Part shown: piece after piece, positions 50,388 to 59,414 of the stretch
How the letters are laid out: every line of letters starts with the position of its first letter
Numbering within the stretch: position 1 is the stretch's first letter
NCBI GenBank assembly: GCA_934725015.1
Contig: CAKVAS010000008.1
Location: 1-64,000 of the forward strand
Origin: an uncultured Bacteroidales bacterium
GTDB lineage: Bacteria > Bacteroidota > Bacteroidia > Bacteroidales > UBA932
Length of the DNA: 64,000 nucleotides
Reading direction: 5' to 3'
Position numbers and translations under genes: made by a program
Notes under the pieces: generated by a model
Databases searched by the model: none
What the model saw: only the letters and a program-made list of their open reading frames with translations
Told to the model about the DNA's origin: nothing

Positions 50388-50766
50388 GTTTCTGAATTGA
50401 TGATTTGTTTGATTTTTTTTGAGGACGGTTTCCGGAAAGCGCCCTTTCTGTCCGCGCCGGTTCAGGAGCTCTCATCACCGCCGCGTGCTGCAAAGTACTG
50501 CAAAAAAGTTCTGAACATCAATGCTGCCGTATGCCTGCCGGACCGATTTATTTCTGAATTTATGTTTTATGTCGCTTTTTTATATGGGCATATAAATTTT
50601 TTTTGAGGTTTTTTCGAAATTTTGAAATCTGAAGACGACACCGTGACGTAAAGAAAAAATTATATATTCCGTCGAAATGTCAAAAAAGATAAAAAATTGC
50701 GGTACAGTCCATTACATTAAGGCTGTGTCTCTTGCTATTGTCGTTTCCTCGCTCCATATTTGCGTC
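50388..50766. other. non-coding interval between ssb and the zinc-ribbon gene
   Basis: About 380 bases without a supported gene. It has several T-runs and, at 50579-50596, an 8-bp palindrome (TTTATATG-GG-CATATAAA) just before a run of eight T, which could be an operator or a short hairpin. I recognise no RNA gene. Confidence 0.5.
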
Positions 50767-51162
50767 ATGGAAAACATCAGTCTTATGGGTTACGGTTTCA
50801 ATGAAGATAACAATGAGTATGTGAGGCGCTGTCTGGAGTGCGGCGAGCCTGTTCCGTATGGAAGGAATGACAGGCTCTATTGCTGCGACTCCTGCAAGAA
50901 CCGCTACAACTACGGGGAGAGGAAGCTCAGCATAAGGAACAAGACCAATGTCATGAGAATACTCACGCGGAACTATTCCGTGCTTCGGTCCCTGCTCCGT
51001 GAAAACATACTGAGCCTCGACATTACTCAGATGATTTTCCGTGGCTTCAATCCCGACTACATGACCTGCTGTCAGCGCCGTCCACGTTACAGCGAGTGCT
51101 GCTGCTTCGACATACGCTATAATCTCACTGATACCAGAGTCTTCTCCATATCAAGAATGTGA
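50767..51162 (+). CDS. zinc-ribbon protein of unknown function
   Basis: A soluble protein of 131 residues from MENISLMGYG (the frame reaches back to 50677, but that part is not conserved-looking). Two Cys pairs in CLECGEPVPYGRNDRLYCC-DSCKNRYNY form a zinc ribbon like those in DUF2116 proteins. A basic helical segment and a Cys-rich end (CCQRRP, ECCCFD) follow. The ribbon may bind RNA or protein; function unknown. It is separated from the Dcp-like peptidase by a promoter at 51193. Confidence 0.7.
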   Translation: MENISLMGYGFNEDNNEYVRRCLECGEPVPYGRNDRLYCCDSCKNRYNYGERKLSIRNKTNVMRILTRNYSVLRSLLRENILSLDITQMIFRGFNPDYMTCCQRRPRYSECCCFDIRYNLTDTRVFSISRM

Positions 51163-51192
51163 CAAAAAATCCTTGGGTCGTGAAATTTTGAC

Positions 51193-51200
51193 TAACTTTG
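51193..51200 (+). promoter_or_regulatory. -7 box of the second dcp-like gene
   Basis: TAACTTTG followed by C fits the consensus; a TTG lies 17 bases upstream (51173-51175). This places the transcription start after the long frame's first codons and supports the ATG at 51267. Confidence 0.6.
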
Positions 51201-51266
51201 CAGATTGGTTGCGTCGGGGGCAAAGTGCGCCCGTGTATTGCGATACGAATATATATAGGTATAAGA

Positions 51267-53363
51267 ATGAAAAAGTTTGTTTTTGCAGCGGGCGTCGCGC
51301 TCGCGACTGTCACTTCTTGTAATATGGAAAATCCGCTTTTGACGGAGTCGAAACTGCCTTATGGCGCTCCGCAGTTCGACAAAATCCGCAATGAACACTA
51401 CCTTCCTGCATTTGAGCAGGGAATCAGAGAGGCCAAGGCAGAAATCGACGCCATAGCGAACAATGAGGATGAGCCTACTTTCGCTAACACGATAGAGGCA
51501 ATGGAGTACGCCGGGCAGACACTTGAGAGAGTTTCCGGAATATTCTTCAACCTTATGGAGGCGGACACTGACGACGAGATGCAGAAGATTGCCGAGGAGG
51601 TTTCGCCTAAGCTTACTGAATACTCGATGTACGTCACTCTGAATGACAGGCTGTTCCGGAGGGTGAAGGCTGTCTATGACAAGAGGGAGACCCTTGGACT
51701 TGAACAGGACCAGATGCGCATTCTTGAAAATTCCTACAGGTCGTTCGCGCGCAACGGGGCCAATCTCGGGGAGGAGGACAAGGCCGAATACAGCCGCCTT
51801 TCGGAGGAACTCTCGCTCGCGACGCTCTCCTTCAGCAAGAATGTCCTTGCGGCGACCAACGCCTACACGCTGAATGTCACCGACTCCACGGAACTTGACG
51901 GACTTCCGCAGTATGTGATAGATGCGGCTGCGGAGACCGCCAAGGAAAAGGGGCTGGAAGGCTGGGCGTTCACTCTTGACTACCCGAGCTACGGACCGTT
52001 CATGAAGTTCAGCAAGGTGCGTGAGCTTCGCCGTCAGATGTATATGGCATACAACACGAGGGCGGTTTCCGGAGAGTTCGACAACCGCGACAATGTGAAG
52101 AAGATAATCGACCTTCGCATAAAGACTTCGAACATCCTCGGCTACGGAACCTATGCCGACTATGCCCTTGAAGAAAGGATGGCGAAGAACTCCAAGACTG
52201 TCAATGACTTCCTCGCGCGGCTTGTGATACCGTCCATTCCGTTCGCCCGGACAGAGGTCGCGGAGATTCTGGACTACGCGAAGGAAAACGGCTTCGAGGA
52301 CGTCGAACTGATGCCGTGGGATTTCTCATTCTGGTCCGAGCGCTATCAGGAGGCTAAGTATTCGCTTAACGAGGAACTTCTCAAGCCTTATTTCAGGCTC
52401 GAGAACTGCATCGACGCCGTGTTCGACCTCGCGCACAGGCTCTATGGGCTGAACTTCACTCTCCGCAAGGACATTCCGGGCTACCACAAGGACGTGAAGG
52501 TCTATGACGTGACCGACGGGAACGGAGTGCACAAGGCCCTGTTCTATGCGGACTTCTTCCCTCGTGCAAGCAAGAGAGGCGGCGCGTGGATGACTGAGTT
52601 CAGGGGGCAGAGCATTGAGAACGGAGTGGAAAAGAGACCGTTCATAAGCATAGTCACCAATTTCAGCAAGCCTACATCGACCTCGCCGTCACTCCTTACG
52701 CACGACGAGTTCACGACTTTCCTCCACGAGTTCGGCCATGCTCTCCACGGCATACTCGCCGAGGGCCGTTATCCATCAATAACCGGCACGTCCGTGGCGC
52801 GTGACTTCGTCGAACTTCCGTCCCAGATAATGGAGAACTGGGGATTCGAGCCTGAGTATCTCAACACGTTCGCGAAGCACTATCAGACCGGCGAGAACAT
52901 CCCTGCCGAGCTTATAGGCAAGATTGTGGCCGCGAAGAACTACCTTGCGGGCTACTCTCAGGTGCGTCAGCTCCAGTTCGGCCTGCTTGACATGGCCTGG
53001 CATTCACTGCCTTCACTGCCGGAAAACCTTGATGTCCTGACATTTGAGAAGAAGGCGCTCGAACCTTATGCCGTGTCCGTCACCATCCCTGAGACCTGCG
53101 TCTCCACCTCCTTCTCGCACATCTTCGCGGGCGGGTACTCGGCCGGCTACTACTCCTACAAGTGGGCTGAGGTCCTTGAGGCCGACGCCTTTTCGCTGTT
53201 CAAGGAGAAGGGCATATTCAACACCGAGGTGAGCCACAGCTTCCGCGACAACATCCTCTCCAAGGGAGATTCCGAGGATGCCGCCGTGCTCTACCGCAGG
53301 TTCAGAGGGCACGACCCTCAGCCGGAGGCCCTGATGGAGAAGCTCGGGCTTGTGAGCAAATAG
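51267..53363 (+). CDS. dcp: M3 family zinc peptidase, Dcp-like, lipoprotein (paralogue 2)
   Basis: A 698-residue M3 peptidase with HEFGHALHG (His487). The frame extends to 51198, but the promoter and the signal peptide set the start at 51267 (MKKFVFAAG; lipobox TVTSC). The opening NPLLTESKLPYGAPQFDKI is very close to E. coli-type Dcp. Conserved C-terminal strands (SFSHIFAGGYSAGYYSYKWAE) are present. It has the same layout as the hipA-linked paralogue at 17439 and differs in the central region, so it is an older duplication. It would hydrolyse peptides in the periplasm. Confidence 0.92.
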   Translation: MKKFVFAAGVALATVTSCNMENPLLTESKLPYGAPQFDKIRNEHYLPAFEQGIREAKAEIDAIANNEDEPTFANTIEAMEYAGQTLERVSGIFFNLMEADTDDEMQKIAEEVSPKLTEYSMYVTLNDRLFRRVKAVYDKRETLGLEQDQMRILENSYRSFARNGANLGEEDKAEYSRLSEELSLATLSFSKNVLAATNAYTLNVTDSTELDGLPQYVIDAAAETAKEKGLEGWAFTLDYPSYGPFMKFSKVRELRRQMYMAYNTRAVSGEFDNRDNVKKIIDLRIKTSNILGYGTYADYALEERMAKNSKTVNDFLARLVIPSIPFARTEVAEILDYAKENGFEDVELMPWDFSFWSERYQEAKYSLNEELLKPYFRLENCIDAVFDLAHRLYGLNFTLRKDIPGYHKDVKVYDVTDGNGVHKALFYADFFPRASKRGGAWMTEFRGQSIENGVEKRPFISIVTNFSKPTSTSPSLLTHDEFTTFLHEFGHALHGILAEGRYPSITGTSVARDFVELPSQIMENWGFEPEYLNTFAKHYQTGENIPAELIGKIVAAKNYLAGYSQVRQLQFGLLDMAWHSLPSLPENLDVLTFEKKALEPYAVSVTIPETCVSTSFSHIFAGGYSAGYYSYKWAEVLEADAFSLFKEKGIFNTEVSHSFRDNILSKGDSEDAAVLYRRFRGHDPQPEALMEKLGLVSK

Positions 53364-53411
53364 CCATGCGGCTGCACGTCGTCCTTTTGAACAAATGAAT
53401 GGTAAGTTATT

Positions 53412-54491
53412 ATGAAGGAAGCGCTTCTCGGAAAGAATCTCGCCGAATTGCAGGAACTGGTGCTGTCGCTCGGGCTGCCGAAGTTCACTGCCGGGCAGAT
53501 TGCGCAGTGGATGTATCAGAAGAAGGTGCGCTCGATAGAAGGGATGACAAATCTCTCAAAGACGGCCCGTGCAAGGATTTCGGAGAAATATGAGCTGGGG
53601 CTTGTCACGCCGGTGAATGTGATGACTTCGTCTGACGGGACGAGGAAATATCTCTTTCCTGTGTCCGGGCGGACTGAGGAATCCGCCGTCGAGGCCGTGA
53701 TGATTCCCGATGGTGAGCGCGCCACGCTATGTGTCTCGTCCCAGTCAGGCTGCCGCATGGGATGCAGGTTCTGCATGACCGGCAGACAGGGGTTTCATGG
53801 CAATCTAACCGCCGGGGAAATTATTTCGCAGTTTCTCTCCGTGGCGGAGAGCGACGCGCTCACCAACGCCGTTTTCATGGGTATGGGCGAGCCTCTGGAC
53901 AACTACGACAATGTCATGCGGGCGATAGAGATTCTGACGGCAGACTGGGGATTCGCGTGGAGTCCCAAGCGGATTACGGTCTCCACAATAGGCGTCCTGC
54001 CGAATTTGAAGAGATATATGGATTACTGCCGCTGCCACATCGCCGTCAGTCTCCACGACCCTTTCCCGGATGAGCGGCTGAGCCTGATGCCTGCGCAGAA
54101 GGCCTGGTCAATAACTGAGGTCGTCCGCCTGCTCGGAAGATACGATTTCAGCGGTCAGAGACGTGTCAGCTTCGAATACACCATGTTCGGGGGATTCAAT
54201 GACAGCCCTCGGCACGCCGACGCGCTGGTCAGACTGCTCCGGCGTCTTGAATGTAGGGTGAACCTCATCCGTTTCCATCAGATTCCGGATTTTCCGTACA
54301 GTACGTCATCCCCCGCGGCCATGGAGGCGTTCCGCAGGCGTCTGAACGATGCCGGAATAGTCGCTACCATACGGGCTTCCCGAGGCGAGGACATTCTTGC
54401 CGCCTGCGGCCTGCTTGCCGGGGAACACGCGGCGAGGCGTGCGGCGGAAACCGCCGGTTCCGAAACGGATGGCATGAAAACTGAGTGTTAG
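53412..54491 (+). CDS. rlmN: dual-specificity rRNA/tRNA methyltransferase RlmN
   Basis: RlmN is a radical-SAM enzyme that methylates C2 of adenosine 2503 of 23S rRNA (and in some species adenosine 37 of certain tRNAs). The cluster motif CRMGCRFC has Cys114, Cys118 and Cys121. The MGMGEPLDNYDNV, ITVSTIGVLP and GGFNDSPRHADAL segments fit the family, as does the length (359). It is cytoplasmic and makes the mature ribosome more accurate. The next gene's best start (54515) lies 23 bases after the stop. Confidence 0.95.
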   Translation: MKEALLGKNLAELQELVLSLGLPKFTAGQIAQWMYQKKVRSIEGMTNLSKTARARISEKYELGLVTPVNVMTSSDGTRKYLFPVSGRTEESAVEAVMIPDGERATLCVSSQSGCRMGCRFCMTGRQGFHGNLTAGEIISQFLSVAESDALTNAVFMGMGEPLDNYDNVMRAIEILTADWGFAWSPKRITVSTIGVLPNLKRYMDYCRCHIAVSLHDPFPDERLSLMPAQKAWSITEVVRLLGRYDFSGQRRVSFEYTMFGGFNDSPRHADALVRLLRRLECRVNLIRFHQIPDFPYSTSSPAAMEAFRRRLNDAGIVATIRASRGEDILAACGLLAGEHAARRAAETAGSETDGMKTEC

Positions 54492-54514
54492 GCAGACGGA
54501 TTAAAGTATTGGTC

Positions 54515-56935
54515 ATGAAGAAGTTGGTTTCCTGTATCTTTGCGTTCGCCGTCATGGCGCTGTCTTGCGCCGTGACCATTGAACTGCCTGCGCAGGACTA
54601 TCCGCGCAGGACTTATTTCGGACGCAGCGTTTCCCCGGTCGAGGATTCGGTAATGATAGGGCGTATGAAGGCCCGTCTGGACTCTATCCGTCAGCGCCGT
54701 CCTACTGTCGCGCTCGTGATGAGCGGCGGAGGGGCGAAGGGCGCGGCCCACATCGGAGTGCTGCACTATCTTGACTCTCTCAAGATACCCGTGGACATCG
54801 TCCTCGGCACGAGCATCGGAGGGCTTATGGGCGGACTGACCTCGATGGGCTATGACTACCGCGAGATAGACACGCTCATCCGCAGCCTTGACTGGAACGC
54901 CCTCATGCGCGACAAGCTGCCCCGTGAGTATGTCTCCTACAGCAGGACAAAGTACAAGGAGAAGTATCTCATATCCATGCCGTTTTACTATGCCAGCGGA
55001 ACGCAGAACGTCGAGCCGGCGAAGAGGATGCAGGCCGACATACACATAGACGCCGACGACGACCATGTGAGTCATGTCTTCAAGGACAACCTGCTGGGCA
55101 GCCTGCCTTCAGGCTATGTCTATGGACAGAACATTTCCAACCTCTTCAGTTCTCTCACCGTCGGCTATCAGGATCCTATGGACTTCATTGACCTTCCGAT
55201 TCCCTACGCCTGCGTTTCCACGGACCTCGCCTCCGGAAAGACCAAGGTGTGGTATGACGGTCCGATTAACACGGCGCTTCGTTCGACGATGTCCATTCCG
55301 GGCGTGTTCACCCCGGTGAAATATGACGGTCTCGTCCTTGTCGATGGCGGCATGAGGGACAACTATCCGACGGACATAGCGAAGCAGCTGGGCGCGGACA
55401 TAATAATAGGCGTTGATGTGACGTCGCCTCCTAAGCCCGGTGCGCAGATTCGCAATTTTGGAGACATCGTTTCCCACAGCATGGATATGTTCGAGAGGGA
55501 GGTATATGAGCGGAATGTCTATATCCCGGACGTCTCGATACGGCCGGATCTCATGGGACTGAATATGCTGAGCTTTTCAAAGGAGAACATCGACAAGCTG
55601 ATTCACAACGGATACGAGGCTGCGCGGGCAAAGGATTCCCTGCTGGTTGCCATAAAGCGCAGGGTGGGGGAAGACTCGCTTCGGCTTGCGGGACCCCATG
55701 CCATCAATCTGAGGAATCACCCGGTGGAAATCCGGAATGTCCGAATATCCGGGGTTGACTCCACGGAAGAGAAGATTCTCAAGAAGAAAATGGACATTCA
55801 TCCGGGGGACACGCTCTCGTACGAGCGGATTTCGCACGCGATGGCGCAGGTCTATGCGACGGGCGCATACGATTATGTCTCCTACGAACTGCACGGCAGG
55901 ACAGAGCCTTTCGATCTGGACATCACCTGCAAGAAGGGGCCGATACATCAGCTCGGAATAGGGATGCGGGCCGACACGGAGGAGTTCGTCACGGCTGTCT
56001 TCAACATAGGCCTGTTCGCCAACAGGATTCAGGGCTCGACACTGAACTTTGACACGAAGCTCAGCATGAATCCCGAGTTCAAGTTCCGTTATTCCTACGA
56101 TTCTCCCAAGTTCCCTACCGTCAATGCCTCCGCTTCCGTAAGATGGACTCAGGCCAAGGTGTTCGGCTCGCGGAACAACTGGCCGATGTTCGACTATCTT
56201 TCATCCCGTCAGGAGGTGTTTGTCTCCGGTCTCCGGTGGTCCTACTTTGACGTCAAGCTCGGGCTCCGCAACGACCTTTTCTATGACGACACGGCGGACA
56301 TGTTCCTCGGCTCATATTTCAGCGAAGCCTACAAGCCGATGGAAGCCCTTTCGAACTACATGAGCCTCCACATCGACGGGAAGGTCGATAACTTCGACCG
56401 AGGCTATTTCCCGACGAGGGGAGTGAAGGTCGGACTGTCATACGACTGGACTTTCACGGACTATGTGCACACTCTCCGGAACGGCGGCCTGCACACCGTA
56501 AATCTGGATTTCAAGGCGGTGGTTCCGGCCGGGAAGGTCTTTGCCTTCATCCCGTCGCTGAACGCCCGATGCCAGTTCGGGGACAAGTCTCCGGTGGTGT
56601 TCGCAAATGCGGTCGGCGGACAGATCGGGGGACGCTATCTCGAACAGCAGATTCCATTCGCCGGAATCGAGCGGCTTATGATGCTGAGCCCGAAGCTCGG
56701 AGTTGCCCGGGCCGACCTGCGCTTCAACGTCGCCAAGAATCACTATATAACAGGAATTGCCAACTGCCTCTACACCTTTGACTCCTTCCGTGACATCACG
56801 GCCGGACGGGGAATGTACGGCTTCGCTCTCGAATATTCCTACAACACGATTTTCGGCCCCATTACGGCGAATGTCAACTGGTCCGACATCATACATCATT
56901 TCGGCCTTTACCTCAGCTTCGGCTATAATTTCTGA
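54515..56935 (+). CDS. patatin-like phospholipase fused to POTRA and beta-barrel domains
   Basis: An 806-residue protein from MKKLVSC (the frame extends to 54485 inside rlmN). A signal peptide is followed by a patatin hydrolase: oxyanion loop GGGAKGAAHIG (about 70-80), nucleophile Ser in GTSIGG (about 97-102) and catalytic Asp in DGGMRDNYP (about 275). One or two POTRA-like units follow (about 400-475, VEIRNVRISGVDSTEEKIL) and then a 16-strand-type barrel ending FGLYLSFGYNF. The layout is that of PlpD or type Vd autotransporters, where the barrel anchors the lipase at the surface. Both catalytic residues are present. Confidence 0.9.
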   Translation: MKKLVSCIFAFAVMALSCAVTIELPAQDYPRRTYFGRSVSPVEDSVMIGRMKARLDSIRQRRPTVALVMSGGGAKGAAHIGVLHYLDSLKIPVDIVLGTSIGGLMGGLTSMGYDYREIDTLIRSLDWNALMRDKLPREYVSYSRTKYKEKYLISMPFYYASGTQNVEPAKRMQADIHIDADDDHVSHVFKDNLLGSLPSGYVYGQNISNLFSSLTVGYQDPMDFIDLPIPYACVSTDLASGKTKVWYDGPINTALRSTMSIPGVFTPVKYDGLVLVDGGMRDNYPTDIAKQLGADIIIGVDVTSPPKPGAQIRNFGDIVSHSMDMFEREVYERNVYIPDVSIRPDLMGLNMLSFSKENIDKLIHNGYEAARAKDSLLVAIKRRVGEDSLRLAGPHAINLRNHPVEIRNVRISGVDSTEEKILKKKMDIHPGDTLSYERISHAMAQVYATGAYDYVSYELHGRTEPFDLDITCKKGPIHQLGIGMRADTEEFVTAVFNIGLFANRIQGSTLNFDTKLSMNPEFKFRYSYDSPKFPTVNASASVRWTQAKVFGSRNNWPMFDYLSSRQEVFVSGLRWSYFDVKLGLRNDLFYDDTADMFLGSYFSEAYKPMEALSNYMSLHIDGKVDNFDRGYFPTRGVKVGLSYDWTFTDYVHTLRNGGLHTVNLDFKAVVPAGKVFAFIPSLNARCQFGDKSPVVFANAVGGQIGGRYLEQQIPFAGIERLMMLSPKLGVARADLRFNVAKNHYITGIANCLYTFDSFRDITAGRGMYGFALEYSYNTIFGPITANVNWSDIIHHFGLYLSFGYNF

Positions 56936-56940
56936 TTCCG

Positions 56941-57414
56941 ATGACAGGAGAAGATGCCGTTCAGAAGATTCTTTCGAGACTGCGAAATCTGTGCTCGCGA
57001 CGGGAGTACTGCGTCTCTGACATCATGGAAAAGGCTCTGATGGCTCTTGACGGCGATGTGGCGGGGGCGAATGCCGTGGTCGAATCGCTGATGGCGGACG
57101 GCTATGTGAATGACCGCCGCTACTGTGCGGCCTACGCACGTGAAAAGTCGTCAGTTTCGGGCTGGGGCGAAGTGAAGATACGCCATGCGCTCTCGTGCAA
57201 GGGCATTTCCCGCGATGACATTGACTCCGGGATTGCCGAAATTGACGTCGGACGCGCCGCCGCAAGGCTTGACAGGCTGCTTTCGGTGAAGCGTAAGGCT
57301 CTCGGTGACGAGCCGCAGTGGAAGATCAAGCTGCTGCGTTTTGCGCTCGGCAGGGGCTACAGGTACGATGAGGTGGCGGATGCCGTCTCGTCTATGGAGA
57401 AGACCCAAAATTAG
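56941..57414 (+). CDS. recX: RecX family regulatory protein
   Basis: RecX, 157 residues, binds RecA filaments and limits their activity. Family features: a basic start (LSRLRNLCSRREYCVSDIMEK), the segment LMADGYVNDRRYCAAYAREK and SGWGEVKIRHALSCKGIS. The patatin gene ends 5 bases before and the DUF4954 gene begins 11 bases after, so it is probably co-transcribed with both although recA is not nearby. Confidence 0.88.
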   Translation: MTGEDAVQKILSRLRNLCSRREYCVSDIMEKALMALDGDVAGANAVVESLMADGYVNDRRYCAAYAREKSSVSGWGEVKIRHALSCKGISRDDIDSGIAEIDVGRAAARLDRLLSVKRKALGDEPQWKIKLLRFALGRGYRYDEVADAVSSMEKTQN

Positions 57415-57425
57415 AATATAGGCTT

Positions 57426-59414
57426 ATGAAATACAGAAAACTTACGGAAAGTGAAATTACGGCGCTGGAGTCGCAGTCGTGTTCCGCCGAGGATTGGGCG
57501 GAAATAGAGGTCGGGGACGGCTTCTCGACTGACCATGTGCGTTCCGTTCGCTTTTCAGGGAAAGTCCGCATAGGAGCTTTCAACAAGGAATTCATGCTCC
57601 CCGGAGGGATGAGGAAGCATTCGGGTCTCTATCACGCGACCCTGCACAATGTCACCGTGGGCGACGACTGCTGCATCGAGAATGTCAAGAACTACATCGC
57701 CAATTATGAGATAGGTCATGACTCGTTCATCGAGAATGTCGATATCATCCTTACGGACGGTCCCTCGTCGTTCGGAAACGGCGTCGAGGCTTCGGTTCTC
57801 AACGAGACCGGCGGACGCGAGGTTGTCATATTCGACAGGCTCACGGCGCAGACCGCATACATCATGGCTCTCTACCGCCATCGGCCGGAACTCATCGGCC
57901 GGCTTCGCGAGCTCATCGGGAAATATGTCGCCGGGGTTTCTTCCACGACGGGATATATCGGCTCGCACGTGACCATCGTCGATGCCGGGTACATAAAGAA
58001 CGTGAAGGTCGGCGACTTCTGCAAGATAGAGGGGGCTGCACGGCTCAAGAACGGAAGCCTCAACTCCAACGAGGTGGCTCCGGTTCATATAGGCGTGGGC
58101 GTAATCGGTGATGATTTCATAGTCTGCAGCGGCTCCTCCGTCGAGGACGGAGTGACATTCTCTCGCTGTTTCGTGGGACAGGCCTGCCATCTCGGGCACA
58201 ACTACTCTGCCTCCGACTCTCTCTTCTTCAGCAACTGTCAGGGCGAAAACGGCGAGGCCTGCGCGATATTTGCCGGTCCCTACACGGTCACGCATCACAA
58301 ATCGACGCTCCTTATTGCCGGAATGTTCTCGTTCATGAACGCCGGCTCCGGCTCGAACCAGAGCAACCATATGTATAAGCTGGGTCCGATTCATCAGGGA
58401 ATCATGGAGCGCGGGGCCAAGACGACGTCCGATTCCTACATTCTCTGGCCGGCCAAGGTAGGCGCCTTTTCCCTCGTGATGGGGCGTCATGTCAGCCATC
58501 AGGACACTTCCGACCTGCCTTTTTCCTATCTTATTGAGAATCAGGGTACTTCGTACATCATGCCCGGTGCTAACCTCAAGTCTGTCGGGACAATCCGTGA
58601 CGCGAAGAAATGGCCTCAGAGGGACGGCCGCAGGGATCCGGACAAACTGGACATGATAAACTACAATCTGCTGAGCCCATATACCGTGAACAAGATGCTC
58701 CGGGCCATGGAAATCCTCCGCGCCCTTCAGAAGACGTCCGGCGAAAATTCGGACTCGTATTCCTATCAGAGCGGCGTCATAAAGAGGACCTCGCTTCTAA
58801 AGGGACTGAAATATTATGGGCTCGCCGTTGATAAGTTTCTTGGCAACTCGTTCATAACCAGACTGATGAATGTCGAGTTCCGGGATATTGAAGGTCTCCG
58901 CGAGGCTTTAAGGCCGGACTCGGACACCGGGCTCGTGCATTGGGTCGATCTTGCCGGGCTGATTGCCCCGCGTTCGGCTGTGGAGAGCCTTATGGACAGG
59001 ATTCAGAACGGGGAAATCTCGTCTGTGGATGAGATTACCTCCGGATTTGCCGGGATTCACGGGAAGTACTATGACTATGAGTGGACATGGGCATACAGAA
59101 TCATACGGGAATATTACGGGATAGACCTCGCCGGAGCCTCGGCGGAGGATATGCTCGGCCTTGTCGGGCGCTGGAAGGATTCTGTCGTCACGCTTGACAA
59201 TATGGTCTATGAAGACGCCCGCAAGGAGTTCGGCCTGTCCGCGATGACCAGCTTCGGCGCCGACGGAGGTGAGCAGCGCCGGATTCAGGACTTCGAGCAG
59301 GTGCGCGGTTCAAGTTTCGAGTCCAATTCGTTCGTGTCGTCAATCAGGGAGCATATAGATGTAAAATCAAGGCTCGGGGAGGCCGCGGCCGCGAAAATAA
59401 AGGCGATTGTATGA
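57426..59414 (+). CDS. DUF4954 left-handed beta-helix protein
   Basis: A 662-residue protein of the DUF4954 family found in Bacteroidales. Much of the chain (about 75-400) has hexapeptide-like repeats of a left-handed beta helix (VTVGDDCCIENV, NVKVGDFCKIEG, VHIGVGVIGDDFIV), the fold of acyltransferases and sugar nucleotidyltransferases, so a transferase role is plausible. The rest is helical and unassigned. It ends in a 4-base overlap (ATGA) with the sugar kinase and is in the same operon as murQ, so an amino-sugar or cell-wall substrate is likely (inference). Confidence 0.82.
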   Translation: MKYRKLTESEITALESQSCSAEDWAEIEVGDGFSTDHVRSVRFSGKVRIGAFNKEFMLPGGMRKHSGLYHATLHNVTVGDDCCIENVKNYIANYEIGHDSFIENVDIILTDGPSSFGNGVEASVLNETGGREVVIFDRLTAQTAYIMALYRHRPELIGRLRELIGKYVAGVSSTTGYIGSHVTIVDAGYIKNVKVGDFCKIEGAARLKNGSLNSNEVAPVHIGVGVIGDDFIVCSGSSVEDGVTFSRCFVGQACHLGHNYSASDSLFFSNCQGENGEACAIFAGPYTVTHHKSTLLIAGMFSFMNAGSGSNQSNHMYKLGPIHQGIMERGAKTTSDSYILWPAKVGAFSLVMGRHVSHQDTSDLPFSYLIENQGTSYIMPGANLKSVGTIRDAKKWPQRDGRRDPDKLDMINYNLLSPYTVNKMLRAMEILRALQKTSGENSDSYSYQSGVIKRTSLLKGLKYYGLAVDKFLGNSFITRLMNVEFRDIEGLREALRPDSDTGLVHWVDLAGLIAPRSAVESLMDRIQNGEISSVDEITSGFAGIHGKYYDYEWTWAYRIIREYYGIDLAGASAEDMLGLVGRWKDSVVTLDNMVYEDARKEFGLSAMTSFGADGGEQRRIQDFEQVRGSSFESNSFVSSIREHIDVKSRLGEAAAAKIKAIV

